A stretch of 64,000 nucleotides of DNA from Curvularia sp. ZM96 (taxonomy: Eukaryota; Ascomycota; Dothideomycetes; Pleosporales; Pleosporaceae). Shown piece by piece: positions 1-13,491 of the stretch. The stretch is taken from assembly GCA_022457065.1 (NCBI GenBank), contig JAJGBQ010000004.1:3286001-3350000 (forward strand), written 5' to 3'. Below the pieces are notes generated by a model that worked only from the letters and a program-made list of their open reading frames with translations, had not been told where the DNA came from and ran no database searches. Position 1 is the stretch's first letter. Every line of letters begins with the position of its first letter. Position numbers and translations under genes: made by a program.

Positions 1-716
1 ACAAAGAATAATACAAGCAAGTTTTGTCGTCCGTCAACCTTAGCTAACCTCCTCTCATGACATAAGTCATGTTTCTCATGACAAAAAAGTCAGGAGTCTG
101 CAGTCTGCATGCCTAAGCAAGTCTGCTATCGTCGGCGGTACCGCAACACAAAGCTCTACCACTTTTCTTTTGCAAAAAGTGTGAACGAGAAGAAGAAAGA
201 AACAAGGAAGGAAAAAAGTACATCGAGGGTGCAGAAAGATGAAAAAGACATTCACAGGAGAAAAGCGGCACTCCTTCTACCTACCCAACCCTACCCATCG
301 TGACGCAGAGAAAGATGACAAACTTGAGGGAAACGGGGTCGAAAGACTAGAGCCCCGGAATACCATGGAAGACGCTCATGAAAAGCGTGTAACATGGGCC
401 CCTTCCCTCTTTATATCCGGAACGCCGTCGTGTTTGATAGTGCCGTGAAAAACATGCGCGTGAAAAACAGTCGAGGCTTTTCAAGGTCACCGGAATAGTT
501 TGACCACCCAAACCTATTTGGTAGAGACCTCCCACCCGACAACAAGGAAACTTTTGGAATCCGCCAGTCTTGAAAGTTGCAGTAAGGAAACCTTGCAAAA
601 TGCCGAACAATGCGCGCTCAGATGCCCCCGTCTATGCAACGAAACAAGCGATTAGGTTACCGCGTGCGGCATGGTCTATGGGTATAACCGTCACGCGCTT
701 GAACGAAGAAAGGTAA
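1..716. other. intergenic, 3' side of eIF4G
   Basis: No gene is seen. The open frames here are short and of skewed composition. The part next to 717 is probably the 3' untranslated region of the minus-strand eIF4G gene. Confidence 0.5.
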
Positions 717-3700
717 TCACTCGGATGGCTTGGACTCTGCTTCGGCAGAGTTCTCTTCTGGAGCCTGCGACGAAGAGGCAGCCTCGCCGGCGTCTTCGTT
801 GCTAAGGGCAGCTAGCGCACTGTCATCATGTTAGTGTCGGACTCTTGTCTAGAAGGTATTGCAGAAAACTAACCTGAAAGCATTCGCGTGAGCGTTCGAG
901 TCCTTCTCCTTTTGCACAGGCGGTGTACCAGTGCGCGAAGAAGCTCCGGAATCCTCACCACCACGACCCATCATGCCCGGGCCAAGACCACGACGGCCGC
1001 TGCCGCTGCGGCTACCGAGCATGGAAGGACCAAGAGCTCCGGGGTTGTTCAGGTTGCGGCCAGAAGCGCCCTTGGAAAGCTTGCGGAGGTCATCCATCTG
1101 CACACGGCTGCCAGTGTCTGGAGGCGGCTGCATGCCAGCACCAGAGAATGAGCGGGCGTCACCACGGCCCATGGGAAGACGGCCACCACCACCACGCTGG
1201 TTAGAACGCGTTCGCTCCATCTCAGCAGCCTGTTGAGCGGCCATAGCCTCTTGATGAATCTCGGCAATGGTCTTGGGGCCCTTGAGGGTGTCCTTGGACT
1301 TCCATCCGGATTTGCGAAGATCAACAGTGTCGAGCAACATGAAGTGCAGACGTGAGGGAAGACCCTCCATGTTCATGACCTTTTCGATACGCTCAAAGTA
1401 CATGTTGATCATCTTGGGACCAGCCTCGGCAGACTCCATGGTTGCACCAACAGTACGGAGCAGCTTGACCAAACTCTCGATGGCGGCCTCATCGGGAAGG
1501 CCTTCGAAGTCAAGAAGCTTCAGCACACACTCGTGCATGATTCGGAGCGTCAACATGCCGAGTTTGTAAAGCTCTCCAATGAACTGAATCAGACCCAAAC
1601 CCTTACGCTTAGCGGCAGCGGCAATGTAGTACTCGTCGGAAAGTAGCTTGGCCTCTTTGCCGTCCTCGGGAGCATCGGGGAGATTGACTTCCCAACCACG
1701 CTCAAACTCTTCCTGACAGCGGTTGAGCAGGTACTTTCGGAAGAGGGCGCCACCAACGACAGGGTTGCCGTGCTTGTCTCTGACGTTTTCGTCCTTGATC
1801 TCTGTGCTCATGGTCTGCAACATACGGCTGCAGAACTTGGCATACATGGAAGACCAGTGGCTCTCGTCGCAAGCCTTCTCGAATGTGAGCTGAATGACTT
1901 GACGGAGCGTACGACCATCACTCTCGTCCTTGGATTGTCCAGCAATTTCGAGGATCTGGTCCGAAATCTTATCGAACTTGTCGGGCGTCATCTTGTTGAG
2001 AGCAGCCTTGACCTTACGCTGTACCATGTCAGGAGGCATGTGGCCGGAAGGTGGCGCTTGGTTAGCTGCGGGTGCAACAATTGATTGAGGGACCCATCCG
2101 GTTTGCGAGCGTTGCAGAGCCTTGATCTCCTGGTTCGCGGTCAAAGGCATAGCCTTGGCGTCAGCACCCGGGTTGTTGTTACCACCGCGGCGGCTACCGC
2201 CTCCCTTACCACGAGAGCTACCGACACGAGGAGAGTTGGGGCCATGAGGCATGCTCTGGTAAGAGCTGGTACGTGCCATGGGGGGTGCCATAGGGAAAGC
2301 GCCGCCACGTCCACCACCTAGAACGACATGAGCAAGAGGATTCGTCATAGAGCCACGTCCGCCTTGGGCTTGCTGGAAACGCTGTTCGGATGTCGTACCT
2401 GGTGGGAGTGTGCGACCTCCTAGTGCGCCTCCTTGGCCAAATGTGCCCATGCCACCACCGCCACCGCCGGCACCTCGAGAAGGCTGTCGTCCGCCGATCA
2501 TAGATCCAGGACGTGCTGATGGAGGACCGCGAGCTGAAGCAGGCTCATCGCCAACGGTCTCCTTCAACTTCATATCCCAATCGACAGAAGGCTTCTCCTT
2601 GAAGACATCCTGGAATTGCAGCAAAAAGTCCTTGTCATACTGACGACCCTTGCTTCTGTTGCTGTTGTTCAAAGCAGGGTTAGGACTAGAGACGCCTTGC
2701 GGGTATTGAATCTCCTGGCGAACCTCGAGGAAGCGTGCCGTCTTGAGTGCTTGCATACCAGCAGTTGGTTGTGCGGGCTCAACAGACTTGTTTGTTTCAA
2801 GCTTGAGGGCAGCTGGCTTAGGCTTGGTGCCAGTAGGCGTCTTGGAGGGAGCCGGCGCAGCCACAGGAGCTGCGGGTTCCTCAGCCTGCTGTGAGGCACC
2901 CGGACCGAACATGGTGTTCTTCTTGAGGCTCGCAAACAGCTCCTTGTCCTTGGCCTCGCGTTCGGCCTTTTGCTCAGGAGTCTCAGCTGCACGAGCGGCC
3001 TCGGCCTCCTCGGCTTCACGCTCGAGCTTGCGAAGGCGCTCTTCTTCCTGCTTGACCTTCTCCGCAGCGTTGGCCTTCTCCTCTTCAGCTTTGCGTTTCT
3101 TCTCCTCCGCATAGCGCTTCTCATCCTCTTCACGCTTCCTCTCCTCTTCTTCCATCTCGGCAATCATACGCTCCATCTCCTCATCTTCTTTACGCTTCTT
3201 CTCCTCTGCGTCCGCCTCAGCCTTCTTCGCAGCTTCGGCCTCCTCCTTCTCCTTGGCCTCGAGAGCAGCCTTCGCCTTTGCCTCTTCCTCGGCAGCAAGC
3301 TTAGCGCTGGCCTCAGCCTTAGCCTCGTCCTCGCTAGCTTCTTTGGCCTTCTTCTCGGCCTCTTCCTGGAGACGCAGTTTCTCCTGGAACTGCTTGACAA
3401 AGTCGGCCTTCTTAGCAGCGGTATCCTCTGCACGAGTGGCATCAGAGGCACTTGGTGCACGGGGAGGAGTGGGGGTAGCAGCGATAGCTGGCGACCTGGG
3501 GGCAGCGGGCGGTGCAGATGCGCCACCAGCTGGGGCGGGTGATGAACCCTTGCCCTTGTTGAAGTCGACAACCTCACCGTCAGCAGTCTTGATGACAATG
3601 GCCTTGCTTGCCCGCTTTGGACGCTCAAAGCTGGTGGTGGGGACCGGGCTTGCGGACGTCATGCTGGGGGTGTGCGTGTGCGAGATGTGGTTGACATTTG

Positions 3701-5271
3701 TCATAGCAGGGGTGGAAGGCTGTGGAACAGCAGACGATGGGCGTTCCGACATGTTCGAGGGAGTGCGAGACATGCTCTGGGCTTGGGGCTGGTGGCCGTA
3801 GGGAGCAACACCGTACGGAGCTGGCTGCATCTGTGGCGGGAAAGCATGACCACGGCCGGGGCTGGCGGGGACGCCTGGGTAATGAATGGACTGTTGCAGC
3901 CCGTAGCCCTGGCCCTGTGGGTAGAAGTTGTTGTATGGGTCAAGACCAGGCTGTGGCATACCGTACATAGTCTGTGATATAACAGTCAGGAAGGGTTCGT
4001 TGGATCAATTGGAAAAAGAAATGGAGAGGTGGAGGATAGTAGTTGACAGAGCTTATAGAAAGACTCTTCGCCATTTGCTAGACGGTGGTGCAAGAGAACC
4101 CAAAATAGACAGAACCGTGGTTGGGTGGGACAAAGGAGTGGACCGCAAGCGAAAGAGAGAGAAAAGTCATGGAAAAAGCTAATAGCAGATATACGTACCT
4201 GTTGAGCATATGGCTGTCCTTGGTAGTATGGCATGCCCTGTGGGTTGGCGAATTGCTGCTGGGAATGCATGGTGGCGGGCGTCATAGCCGGGCTGCGGTT
4301 CTGCGTGTATGGGGAACGCTGCGCCATCTGACCCGGAGGCTGGAATGGCGGAGTCATGCCGCGACCCATTTGCTGAGGCATCGAGCGGTATGGCTGCGGC
4401 GAATGGTTCGCCATCTGTGGGTTGTAGTGGCCTTGGGGGTACCCGCCGCGGCCTCGACTGGGAGGGTAGCCTCGGCCCATGTTGGCGTTGCTCATATCGC
4501 TATGTGCAGACTGGGATGACTCGCGGCGCAGGTGCTGAGCCTGTGGCATGGAGTGAGAATTGGGTTGAGGTGGCATAGCCGGGCGTGCCTGGATGGGGAT
4601 TAGCATGTGAGGCTGAAAGAGTGGGGGACCCGCATCCGAAGTAGCGGAAAACTTACGTTGGACTCTGTGCCTTCACCGCCCTGACCACCAAAGACCAGGT
4701 TTGGCCGAGTAGGCAATCCGTCAGGCTTGGGGCCTCCGGAGATGGGTGTAGGAATGGGCGATGGCGAGTGCGCGGGGGAGGCGACGCGAGGGTTCTGGGC
4801 CTGGGGATTCAGGTTTCCCTGTACTACAGGCGAGGCGTGGGCAGGCGCTGGCGAGGTAGCGAGCGAGCCGAACTTGATACCAGAGGGCGGGCCGCCCGCA
4901 GTGGCAACAGGCGGGGTCTGTTTGATCTGGACGGACGACTTGCGCTCATGGGCGTTTGCGCTGCCGTTGGGGCCGCCGCTCACGATGGTGGGCATGGCGG
5001 GGATAGCAGGCTTGATGGCACTGTTGCCATTCACCGGGGAAACAGAAGAGCTCTTTCCATGCTGTGCGCCCTGAGGAGCTCCCACTGCCACGGGCGGGGT
5101 TGCGCTAGACACGATCGCGGGTTTGGTCGCGTTTGCGTACGAGCTCCGGGCAGCGGGTTGCGCCGATCCAGCGGCCACGGTGGCGGACGATCCTGAGGAG
5201 GAGTTGTTCGCGGTCGTGTTCGTGGAAGCGGCGATGGGTGGGGTCTGCGAGTTCGAGGTGGGGTTACTCAT
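717..5271 (-). CDS. translation initiation factor eIF4G
   Basis: Scaffold of the cap-binding complex eIF4F, which joins eIF4E, eIF4A and poly(A)-binding protein on mRNA in the cytoplasm. The model has four exons, 5271-4657, 4612-4199, 3971-874 and 801-717, giving 1403 aa. The first ~520 residues are low-complexity Ser/Pro/Gln/Gly-rich. Residues ~528-690 are a long Lys/Glu/Ala coiled-coil-like stretch. An eIF4E-binding motif Y-x4-L-hydrophobic (YDKDFLL) lies near residue 788. The MIF4G HEAT domain spans about 990-1235, with RG-rich flanks. As in other fungi, no MA3 or W2 domain follows. The start at 5271 (MSNPTS) is the first methionine of the compositionally normal N terminus. The frame stays open upstream to about 5475, but that part reads like leader. 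Retaining the last 72-nt intron would swap the final 29 codons for a six-residue tail. Family confidence is high; the N terminus is less certain. Confidence 0.92.
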
Positions 5272-6009
5272 GGACTCGGTGGTGGTTTGAGAGAAGCGGG
5301 TGTAGGAGGGCGGTCGACAGGAATCGCTTCGAGGATAGGGCCGGATGACGTTGTCGCTGGAATCGCAGATTCGAGCGAGCGGGGCGGGCTCTGCGGTATT
5401 AATGAGTTGCTGGGGGCAGCGACTCGGAGGGGGCAGAAATGAGCGTCGTCGGCTGGGGCGTAGGGAAGAGGTCAACTCCTTTTACAGAGGGCGTTTATCG
5501 GGTGCTGTCCGAGCGCTTCAGTGAAGAAGGAGTCTCGACAGGATTCCGCGTCCGGAGGGGGGATGGACTTCGACGAAGTAAATCCGTGAAATCAGCAAGC
5601 AAGCGGCTCCTGTGAATATCACCGAGTCCGCTGCGTATGGCGTTGCTAGATGTTCTCGCTATGGAGAGACGGGTGTGAAGAGGGACGGCGGTTGGGCTCT
5701 TTCGAAAATTGTTTGAGTGCCAGGCTAAGCCGCAACAAGGATGTTGGCCTAGCCGAGCCCTTGGACGTCAGCCCCAACACTCCGCAGCGTCTTCACGCCC
5801 CAACTGCCGTTTGCCCTCTGCCTTCTGTTTGCTGCTGAGTCACCGCATTGCCACGATCATGGACCCTACACGCTTCTACGCGCGGTTGTGCTGCACAGCG
5901 TGGCGGACAAGTGCGCAGTCGTGCCTTCCTGGCTCCGATAAGGCGCGGGCAGGAGCGAGGTGGGATGATGATACTAGATGATACTAGCACGGCCTCGCCC
6001 ACCGCGCCC

Positions 6010-6034
6010 CATCACCATCATCATCATCACCATC
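6010..6034. repeat. CAT/ATC microsatellite
   Basis: Imperfect CAT/CAC trinucleotide run of about 25 nt in the non-coding region upstream of eIF4G. Confidence 0.8.
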
Positions 6035-8074
6035 CAGCGATACATACCTCGACACAATACCGCCAAAGTCATCCCTCTGGCCGCCATATGTGAAGGCCAT
6101 CACGTCCTAGGCATCCTTGCAGCCATTGCTTCCTCAGCATGACCTGGCTGATGTCTCGTCAACGTGTCAGGGAACTCGAGTCGCACAGTGGAGCACAGGC
6201 GTTGGCTGCGACGGAGTAGCAGCAGGCAACACCACGATGATCACGATGGCACGCAGCCCTCACCAGCCGTACAGTCCTCCAGCATTGAGGAGATTCGTCC
6301 TTGTCCTGACGTCTTTCGCCGCTGCTATGCACAATGACGCCGACATGTGAAAAACAGGCATTCACGTGAAAGACATGTCCGCTTAACTCCGTCGTCATGT
6401 GAGATCACCTGTTGTATCGTCGCCACAGTCGACTACCTCTCTTCATCGCCACGTACGAGGTGCCCGGTCTTGCTGTTGCCAACAGGCATGCGCCCGCTCA
6501 GGGCATGAGCCAAACGTCTGGTGCATACTACACCGGCTGTGCTTGGTTGACGCAAAGATACATTGCTTTTCACAGAAAGGCGAGCACTGGTGTCTTGTCA
6601 ATACGAAGCAACAGCTGCATGTTGTAGTCTTTTGGCTCAAATGTTCGACCTGCTCGTAGCGGAACTGGGTCTTACTCTGTGGTGATCCCCACTACTGACT
6701 GTTACGTTCTGCGTATCCGTTGTAGAAATAACTGTGCCAGCCAACGTTTTTACATACAAACTTTGAAGTACTCAGCGACCTCACCGTTGCAGAGGGTAAA
6801 GACCCGGCGTTGATAACTCTTGTTCAGAGTTGTTGATTGCCTAGGTGTGAAAAGCGTAACGCATAGACCCAATCATTACAACCGAATACGAATCTCACCT
6901 AAGGCGAGTTTGCGCTGGAGTCGTCAGAAACTTAGGTTGCCTTACTCACATAGGCACAGTACGTGCGACAAAGTTATGGCCGGCTAGCACAGAAGCCGAC
7001 AGTAGGTCCCAGAGTCCTGTCATGTCATGCAACTTGTCATGTAGTGCCCTTCGCTGCACCCGGCTGGCGGGATTGGCATCGCTGGTAACACCGCAGAAGC
7101 AATGCCGTGGCATCAACAAATTCTGGATATGACGCTCCTTGAAACACTGCTTGGAAATAGGGTGTTGCGAGACGCAGCCGAAAGCATACCAAGAGGCGTT
7201 CTACGACAGCGACATTATCAGCCTCTTTATACTCACCACAAGTACCAGGCTACGATGGTCTCAAGCAAATGATTGGACGCACGCACAGGAACACCATACT
7301 CACGGCCTATTGTGGTGCTACACGACGGGACTAGTCATAATACTGGTACTTGCACTCGCATTTCTTCGCCCCTAGCGAATGTCCGTCAAGCGCTTCCTGT
7401 TTCGTCGTGTCACTCGGAACATGCCATCCGTTTGTCATTCTTCTGGGGGAGGTGTGGGGAGATTACATAGTACGACGGGGAACGGGAGATTTGATGTCGC
7501 AGAATACGCGGGCGCGGCCTTTTCTTTTTTCTTCCAGGCCAAAGTTTGGCCGTCAGCGGCTCCAAGAAAATCCCACCTCTCATCGTCATGCGCAACCTGG
7601 TTGACCTCGGCGAGGTGCCGCTACTTTGCTGCCAAAAATGCCGCCAGCTTGCCGCAGAGGGGGCCCTAAGCCTGCATCTTGGGGCGAAACTCAGCTTTTG
7701 AACAACGCGAGGCAGCTTCCGTATCTCGTATCTTGCTCCGGCGCCGGGCTGCATCGAGTCAGAGGATTTGTGGTCGATGGCGCAAGCCTGCCCGTCGTCA
7801 GATCGCTCGCCGCTGCTGGTGACCTCGTATCCGTCAGTGATCGCCCTGTGCCGTGAGAGCGCAGGCGCACAACGGCTGAGGAACCACCCTCGGGCACTAA
7901 CAGCGCCTCGCGATCCATTGGCGTTTGGTCGACACACCACATGTCAAAACGGACCTCGCATGGACCGGGCCCTGGTGGGGTCTCACAAGAGCTGCTTTTG
8001 TTTTCTTTTTCTGCTCCTTGCCCACAAGCAGCGGCGGCAGCGGCAGATAACGGAAGCAGGCATGCAAGGGGCGG

Positions 8075-8096
8075 GTGCGTGTGCGTGTGCGTGTGA
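8075..8096. repeat. GTGTGC microsatellite
   Basis: Short run of GTGTGC-type units, alternating purine and pyrimidine, inside the gene-poor region. Confidence 0.75.
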
Positions 8097-11000
8097 GCGT
8101 GGACATGGGCGACGCAGGTGGGAAATGAGGTTTGCAAGGTCTTGGTTCCGCCTTCGCTGTCCTGCATCACCACGCCCGATGCTTTTTGCTTGTTCGTTCT
8201 GGCGTGCATCGTCACGCTTCGACTACCGAACCCGACTACACCCCAACCGTTGTCCGCAAAAAGCATGAATGCCCAATGGCTGGCAATGGCCATGCGCGTC
8301 AGCCTTTTCCAATACCTCGCTGCATCTCGCTTGCCGGCCGACAGCTACATACGTGGTGTAGGTACATACTTGGCCATTATGACGCCAGCGCTACCAAAAC
8401 TCTTTCACATACCCCGGCCCACACATGGACCGAGCGCCTTACATCCCTCCCCTTCCTAGTAATACCTCGAGCACGTGACTATGCTTCGCTTTTTACGGCG
8501 GCAATGCGAGCCATCGACGTATGTGTACTGGATCTGTATGTACTATGTCAAGGCCGCACCGGAAGAGGAAAGCCGCCATGCGTTCGCTCGCACATGCGGA
8601 ACTCAGGACCGGCTGCAGCAACATTATCCTACAGGGCTGACCCTCCGACAACCCCAGCTTTCCACATGCACTCCCTCTCCATCTCTCTCCACCACCCGCA
8701 TTGCTTGACGATCCTCTTCGGCATATAGAGAATCCAATGGGATCAATGTAGTGACCCCAGACCTCGAGACGTACCATGTACTCCGCATTTTCCTCACGGG
8801 TGGGTAAAAGTTCCTGTCCAGCGGGTATTCAGCCGGATGACTAGCAACCGGATGTTACCTACTTGCACGGCCCCTTACTCAGCTTCAGGCACGTCGTTCC
8901 GGATTCCTTGGTCTACGATGGCGCGCGCTTTGCGGCCATGTACCTGCACCACAAGCCCACCATTTCACCTCACATGGATAGTCACTCGGGTAGCCGCCTT
9001 GTCCAGCCTCTAGTAAGCTTTTCGGTGGCTGCGCCCAGAGGAGCACGACATCGTTGGTGAAGACACCCCGTGTCAGACGGTATGGTCAAAGTGCACCACT
9101 GCACGCAAAAGCAGCGAACAAGGATGGCACCAGCCAACGCTCGTGCTCGCAGCAGGAGCACATGATGCACTCCGCACGATGTGAACGGTAGCTTTCGAGG
9201 CTTCAGTCGGAATCGCGTACCGCATCGCGATGTACGTGACACCGAGACGGCCTAACATGACATGAACTGGGGCTCGTTGTCGTCCGTCCTGAGTCGTGGG
9301 TCCGCTTGGAACCTTCTCCCTCTTTGCACCTCTTCGCGCCTACATGGCGCGGTCCTTTGTCGACATGTGTGTCCGAGACTAACAAGCTTTAACCCACAAC
9401 GATAAGCTGCTAGAACTGTCACTAGACGAGGCCTATCACACCGCCACCGGGAGCCATGCATGGTGAGCATCACGGTACACTGGTATTCAGTGAGCCAGAT
9501 CAATCCAGACCACATGCATCGCCTTACTTCCCCTCTACCAGTTCCACCGTTCTCTTTCTCCCGGTACAACCATGTACCATGCTTTCACCCCGCCATACTA
9601 GCACGCCTTCTCGAAGGACAATGCTTGGGAAAAAGTCCTTGTCACAATCACCCAATTCGCCCGCCTAGTCCGCCTACCCTGGTAATGCCGAGCCTGGATT
9701 AAGCCTAAGGTCTTGCTCCGGTCTGCCTTTACCAGCTTTGGTTCCTGGACCGAAGGCTGCAGCCAGCTGGTTAGTCCAGAGAGAATGACGCCCGCAGCCG
9801 CCGTTAATAACTCTAATCGAGTTAAGATCCACACCTAGCATTCTGTTCCTCGCGATATGCACAACCCCAGCTCAGATGATGCCACGCAGAGCGCCAACCG
9901 CTGTAAGAGAATCATATCGGAGCGAACATCACGCCGTCGCTCCCCTCTCTGCTTCCCGCCCCCGGTTCTTTTCACCCACCCACACCCGACTTGCATATCT
10001 GTGGCGCTTGTGTTGTCCACTTGGTCTGCTCTCTACTGCAGCTCGAGACCGAACCTATCAAGAGCCCAAGAGCCGCATGATAGTCTGCTGCCCCCCAGGT
10101 CCTCTTCCCCGCATAACGCACAATGATCTCTTGGAGTACCGGAATTAATGTGCATAATTTCATGACTCGAGAAAAGAAGAAAAACACTGGGTCGGACGGG
10201 TACACTGCAGCAAGAACCGCATCATACTATACAGTGTGCATGGCTTTTTGGTCCAATTTCCCTTTCTCCACGTTTTGACAGATGCTGCTGTGACACCAGT
10301 CCACAGCATCTCCACATTTTCCAAGCGGCTGTTAGGTCCTTGCGTTCTAGCATCCGAACCCAGTAATTCTGTAGGCCAAAACGAGAACCGTTCATGTCCT
10401 TGACCGTTCGCCTCAACACCATGGTTGTTCGTCTTACTCGCCATTCCTTGTATTATTCGACTCTTTAACCACATAGTATAGCCTACCGTATATGCATAAC
10501 AAAGAGTGATGACAGCGGCAAGAAAAACATACAAGCAAGCCCACTAAGCAATGGTTCTGCCTGCTCCCGTGACACGAGGTAGTACCAGAACAAATGCCTA
10601 GCATCTCACCTAATGCAGTCCACATGCAACAACTGCATGGGCGTAACCACTCCCTTCCGTCTTGAACCTAGGCACGCCCCACGGTTCCTGAGCCTCAGAA
10701 GCCGAAATTAAATGCACCACCTCTAGTCTGGGGTAAAAGCAAAGAGGAAAAAAAAGAAGAGGTCAGAAAAAAAAGTGAGCTAAGTTGTGGAGCCGGAAAC
10801 AAACCCATGTCTCTTTTCTACTCCACGTATGTCCTGGTTTCTTCGGTGTGCATTATCCCTTTCTGCCGGCAGAGAGGGCATGGGGCTAGTCATCCTTCCA
10901 TATCGCTTCTTCTGCTTCTGCCCTTTCTTTCTGTAACATGGCGCCGTTCCGTTAGCGGACATTCGCTGATAGTATATCCTTCCCCCCTTGCCTTGCCTTG

Positions 11001-11598
11001 CCCCTCCACCCTCCGACTACGCTTCTGCACGCTATGAGTGGATCACAGAACCCATGTCCAAGGCACATAGGTAATTTACGTGCGCGCGTGTAAGGTCATG
11101 CGGAGAAAGCGGGAGAAGCAGTGATGTGAAGAGGAGGGGGCATAATAGCAGTGGATCTATGCGTCTGGAGGGAAGGGATGGCGGAAGCGTGGTTTTGTGT
11201 GAGTGGAGCGAAGCAGGTTCATGGAAAGGAACTAGAAGGCGTGGAGAGAGTGCCGGTTGGACGAATAGGTTGGGTGAACGGGTGAGGTGAGGGAGGGGCG
11301 GTGGTTCGTAGAAGGTTTCTGGAAGGAGGAGAAGGTGCATGTGGACATGGTTGTAAGGTAGTGCCGGGTGTAAGACGGGTCAAAGAACTACGCTTTTTCT
11401 TTGTCATGGCGTGTGGGTGTACACCTAGTGGATTGAGAGGAGAATTTTTCGGGGCACATGGAGAAGTGCGTGCTGGTGGTGGTGGTGGCTGGCTCTCCCT
11501 CCCCTCCCGTTCAATCGTGTTTCGTTTTGCTAGAGTTGAAGTCTTACAACATTTCACTGTAGTACACGTAGTAGAGCAAAACAAGGAGTCAGCTTGTC

Positions 11599-11664
11599 CC
11601 TCTCTCACCACTCTCCTCTCCCTCCCCTCTCTCTCTCTTTCTCGCTCTTCGCCCTTTTCCCAGC
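11599..11664. repeat. CT-rich polypyrimidine tract
   Basis: About 65 nt of nearly pure C/T on the plus strand, including CTCTCT runs. In filamentous fungi such tracts are common in promoters and leader regions near transcription starts, but no gene starts nearby in this reading. Confidence 0.6.
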
Positions 11665-11760
11665 GCTCTCCGCGGATACTCATTATTCCAAACTATTACC
11701 GTCAAAGAGCATACAAACTCTCTCCATCGGTCAACTCAAGCAAGCTAAGCTCTGCACACG

Positions 11761-11791
11761 TACATACATACATACATACCCGGGGGGGGGG
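11761..11791. repeat. CATA microsatellite followed by G10 run
   Basis: Four to five CATA units end in CCC and are directly followed by ten consecutive G residues (11782-11791). The C/G-run junction is a likely site of polymerase slippage or assembly error. Confidence 0.8.
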
Positions 11792-13491
11792 CCCTTACCC
11801 TACCATGCTCAATTCATCCATGTATTCATCCATCCTTTTTGCCCTGGCTTACTCGACTCAACCTCCATCGTCATCGCCCGTATGTGCCAAGACTGCGCCC
11901 CGGGTTTTCGGACAAATGCCCATGCGGCGGCGTGATGGGTGAGAAGGGTGGAAGGGCAAGCAAGCAAGCGCCCGGCGTCATTCTAATGGGCTCCCCACTC
12001 TAGTACACTAGAGAGGTGGTGTAAGTAATAATGTATGTACATACGTACGTAGCAGTAGTTTTAGCAGGGAGATGCGATCTAGCGAGTCAGGACCGATCGG
12101 AAAAGAAGGGCAGCATTCCGTCGTAGTTTGGCACGAATTTTCCTTTCTTTTCTTCCGTTGTCCGGGGCGTACCTGACCTTGTTTCGTGCGTCTATCTTGC
12201 ATATCTTGCATGGGTGCGAACGAGCGAGCGAGCAAGTGAATGAGTTCGCCCCCATGTCCCCACACATGTGACCATGCCTGCTCATCCACCAGTTCAAGAG
12301 AAGAAGAAAAAAAGCTTCTCTATCCAATTGCCACGCCCCTCGTACATGCTGATCCCCTCTCTATCTCTTGTGTGTGCCAGAGAAGACGGGCTTTTCCAAC
12401 CACACACAGCGCAGACAGCAAGTCGCCTGCCTCGGTAGCAGCCCAGCCCCGGTCCCAGCCTACTAGCACCCTCGTCTGGGCTGGATATTACCCTAGTCCA
12501 AAGCGTAGCGTAGTTCATATGCCCTTGCAGCTCTAGCCACAGTCTTCGCCCATCCAACCACGTAGACCGACCGACTCCACAGCTGGTTGAAACGAAACAA
12601 CCCAGCCTAGGCCCTACGCTACGACAAAACACCCGTCTTGGCGATGCTGCGGCGGTTGCCACACACTTAGCCAGTCACCCAGCCAGCCAGTCCTAGTCTA
12701 GCGTGTATGTGCGAACAACTCCGCATTTTACTGGGGGGAAAGAAGATGGGCCTATCGGTGTGCACGGGTGGGTTGAGAGAGTGGGTGAGTGGTTGGACTG
12801 GGGGTGGCGATACAGGACGGCGTGAGGGCGTGATGCTGTGAGTTTTTGTTAGTCAGGGACGGAGGGTGCAGCGTGGTGAGTACAGCCGGACATGAGGAGA
12901 GGGGTAAAGGTCAGGACGGAGGGGACAGGTAGGTACGTGTGCCCACTGGTTTGCAGCGAGAGAGTGATAGAGAACTTTGTGAAAGGACTTAGAGGCAAAG
13001 AGAGAAAGACATCACAGAGTTTCCATCGAAGGACGCAGAGTGGTAGTAGTGATGTTGTTGGATTGTAAAGTGTGACTAAGATATACACAGAATAGAAGTT
13101 ATTTGTACCGATATTTGCCTCTTGTAACAGAAAAAAAGCGAGCCAAACACAAAAGCAAGAGATGAATACAAACACGAACCAACCGCAAGAAATAGTGTAC
13201 TTGCCACCTACTTGGCGATGTTTGCTGTTCGTGATCTGAAGTAGTTCCAAGACCCGCCGAGAAAAAAAGAACCCATGGAAGAAAGAAAGCGAGACTGGTA
13301 TCGCTACAGAAGAAATAACAAGAATATACGAACAACAGAAAGGAGGATAGATAGATTCGTCATGTCATCAGACCAGTCGAGAAAAAAAAAAGAATACAGC
13401 CACCCCATTTTTTTCCTTTAGTAAAGACATCGCTGGTGTGTATGTACACCTAGAACTCCAGGTGCAAACGTTCCAAAGTTGGTTGCTTTGG

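Larger units (their letters stand above)
5272..13491. other. 8.2-kb gene-poor region
   Basis: I see no gene in this stretch, which lies upstream of eIF4G and downstream of the homeobox gene. Open frames of up to ~200 codons exist on both strands. They have skewed composition, overlap one another, and show no motif I recognise. The region carries microsatellites and long polypyrimidine tracts. It may contain leaders, regulatory DNA, non-coding RNAs or decayed repeats. The sequence alone does not decide between these. Confidence 0.5.

Noticed and set aside
2743..3542. Long plus-strand frames opposite eIF4G (Ala/Ser/Leu-rich, up to 190 codons)
   Set aside because: They are antisense shadows of the Glu/Lys/Ala-rich coiled-coil region; the composition is exactly what the opposite strand produces.
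7410..8293. Overlapping 176- and 200-codon minus-strand frames in the gene desert
   Set aside because: They overlap in different frames, contain repeat-derived His/Thr and Arg/Pro runs, and match nothing recognisable.
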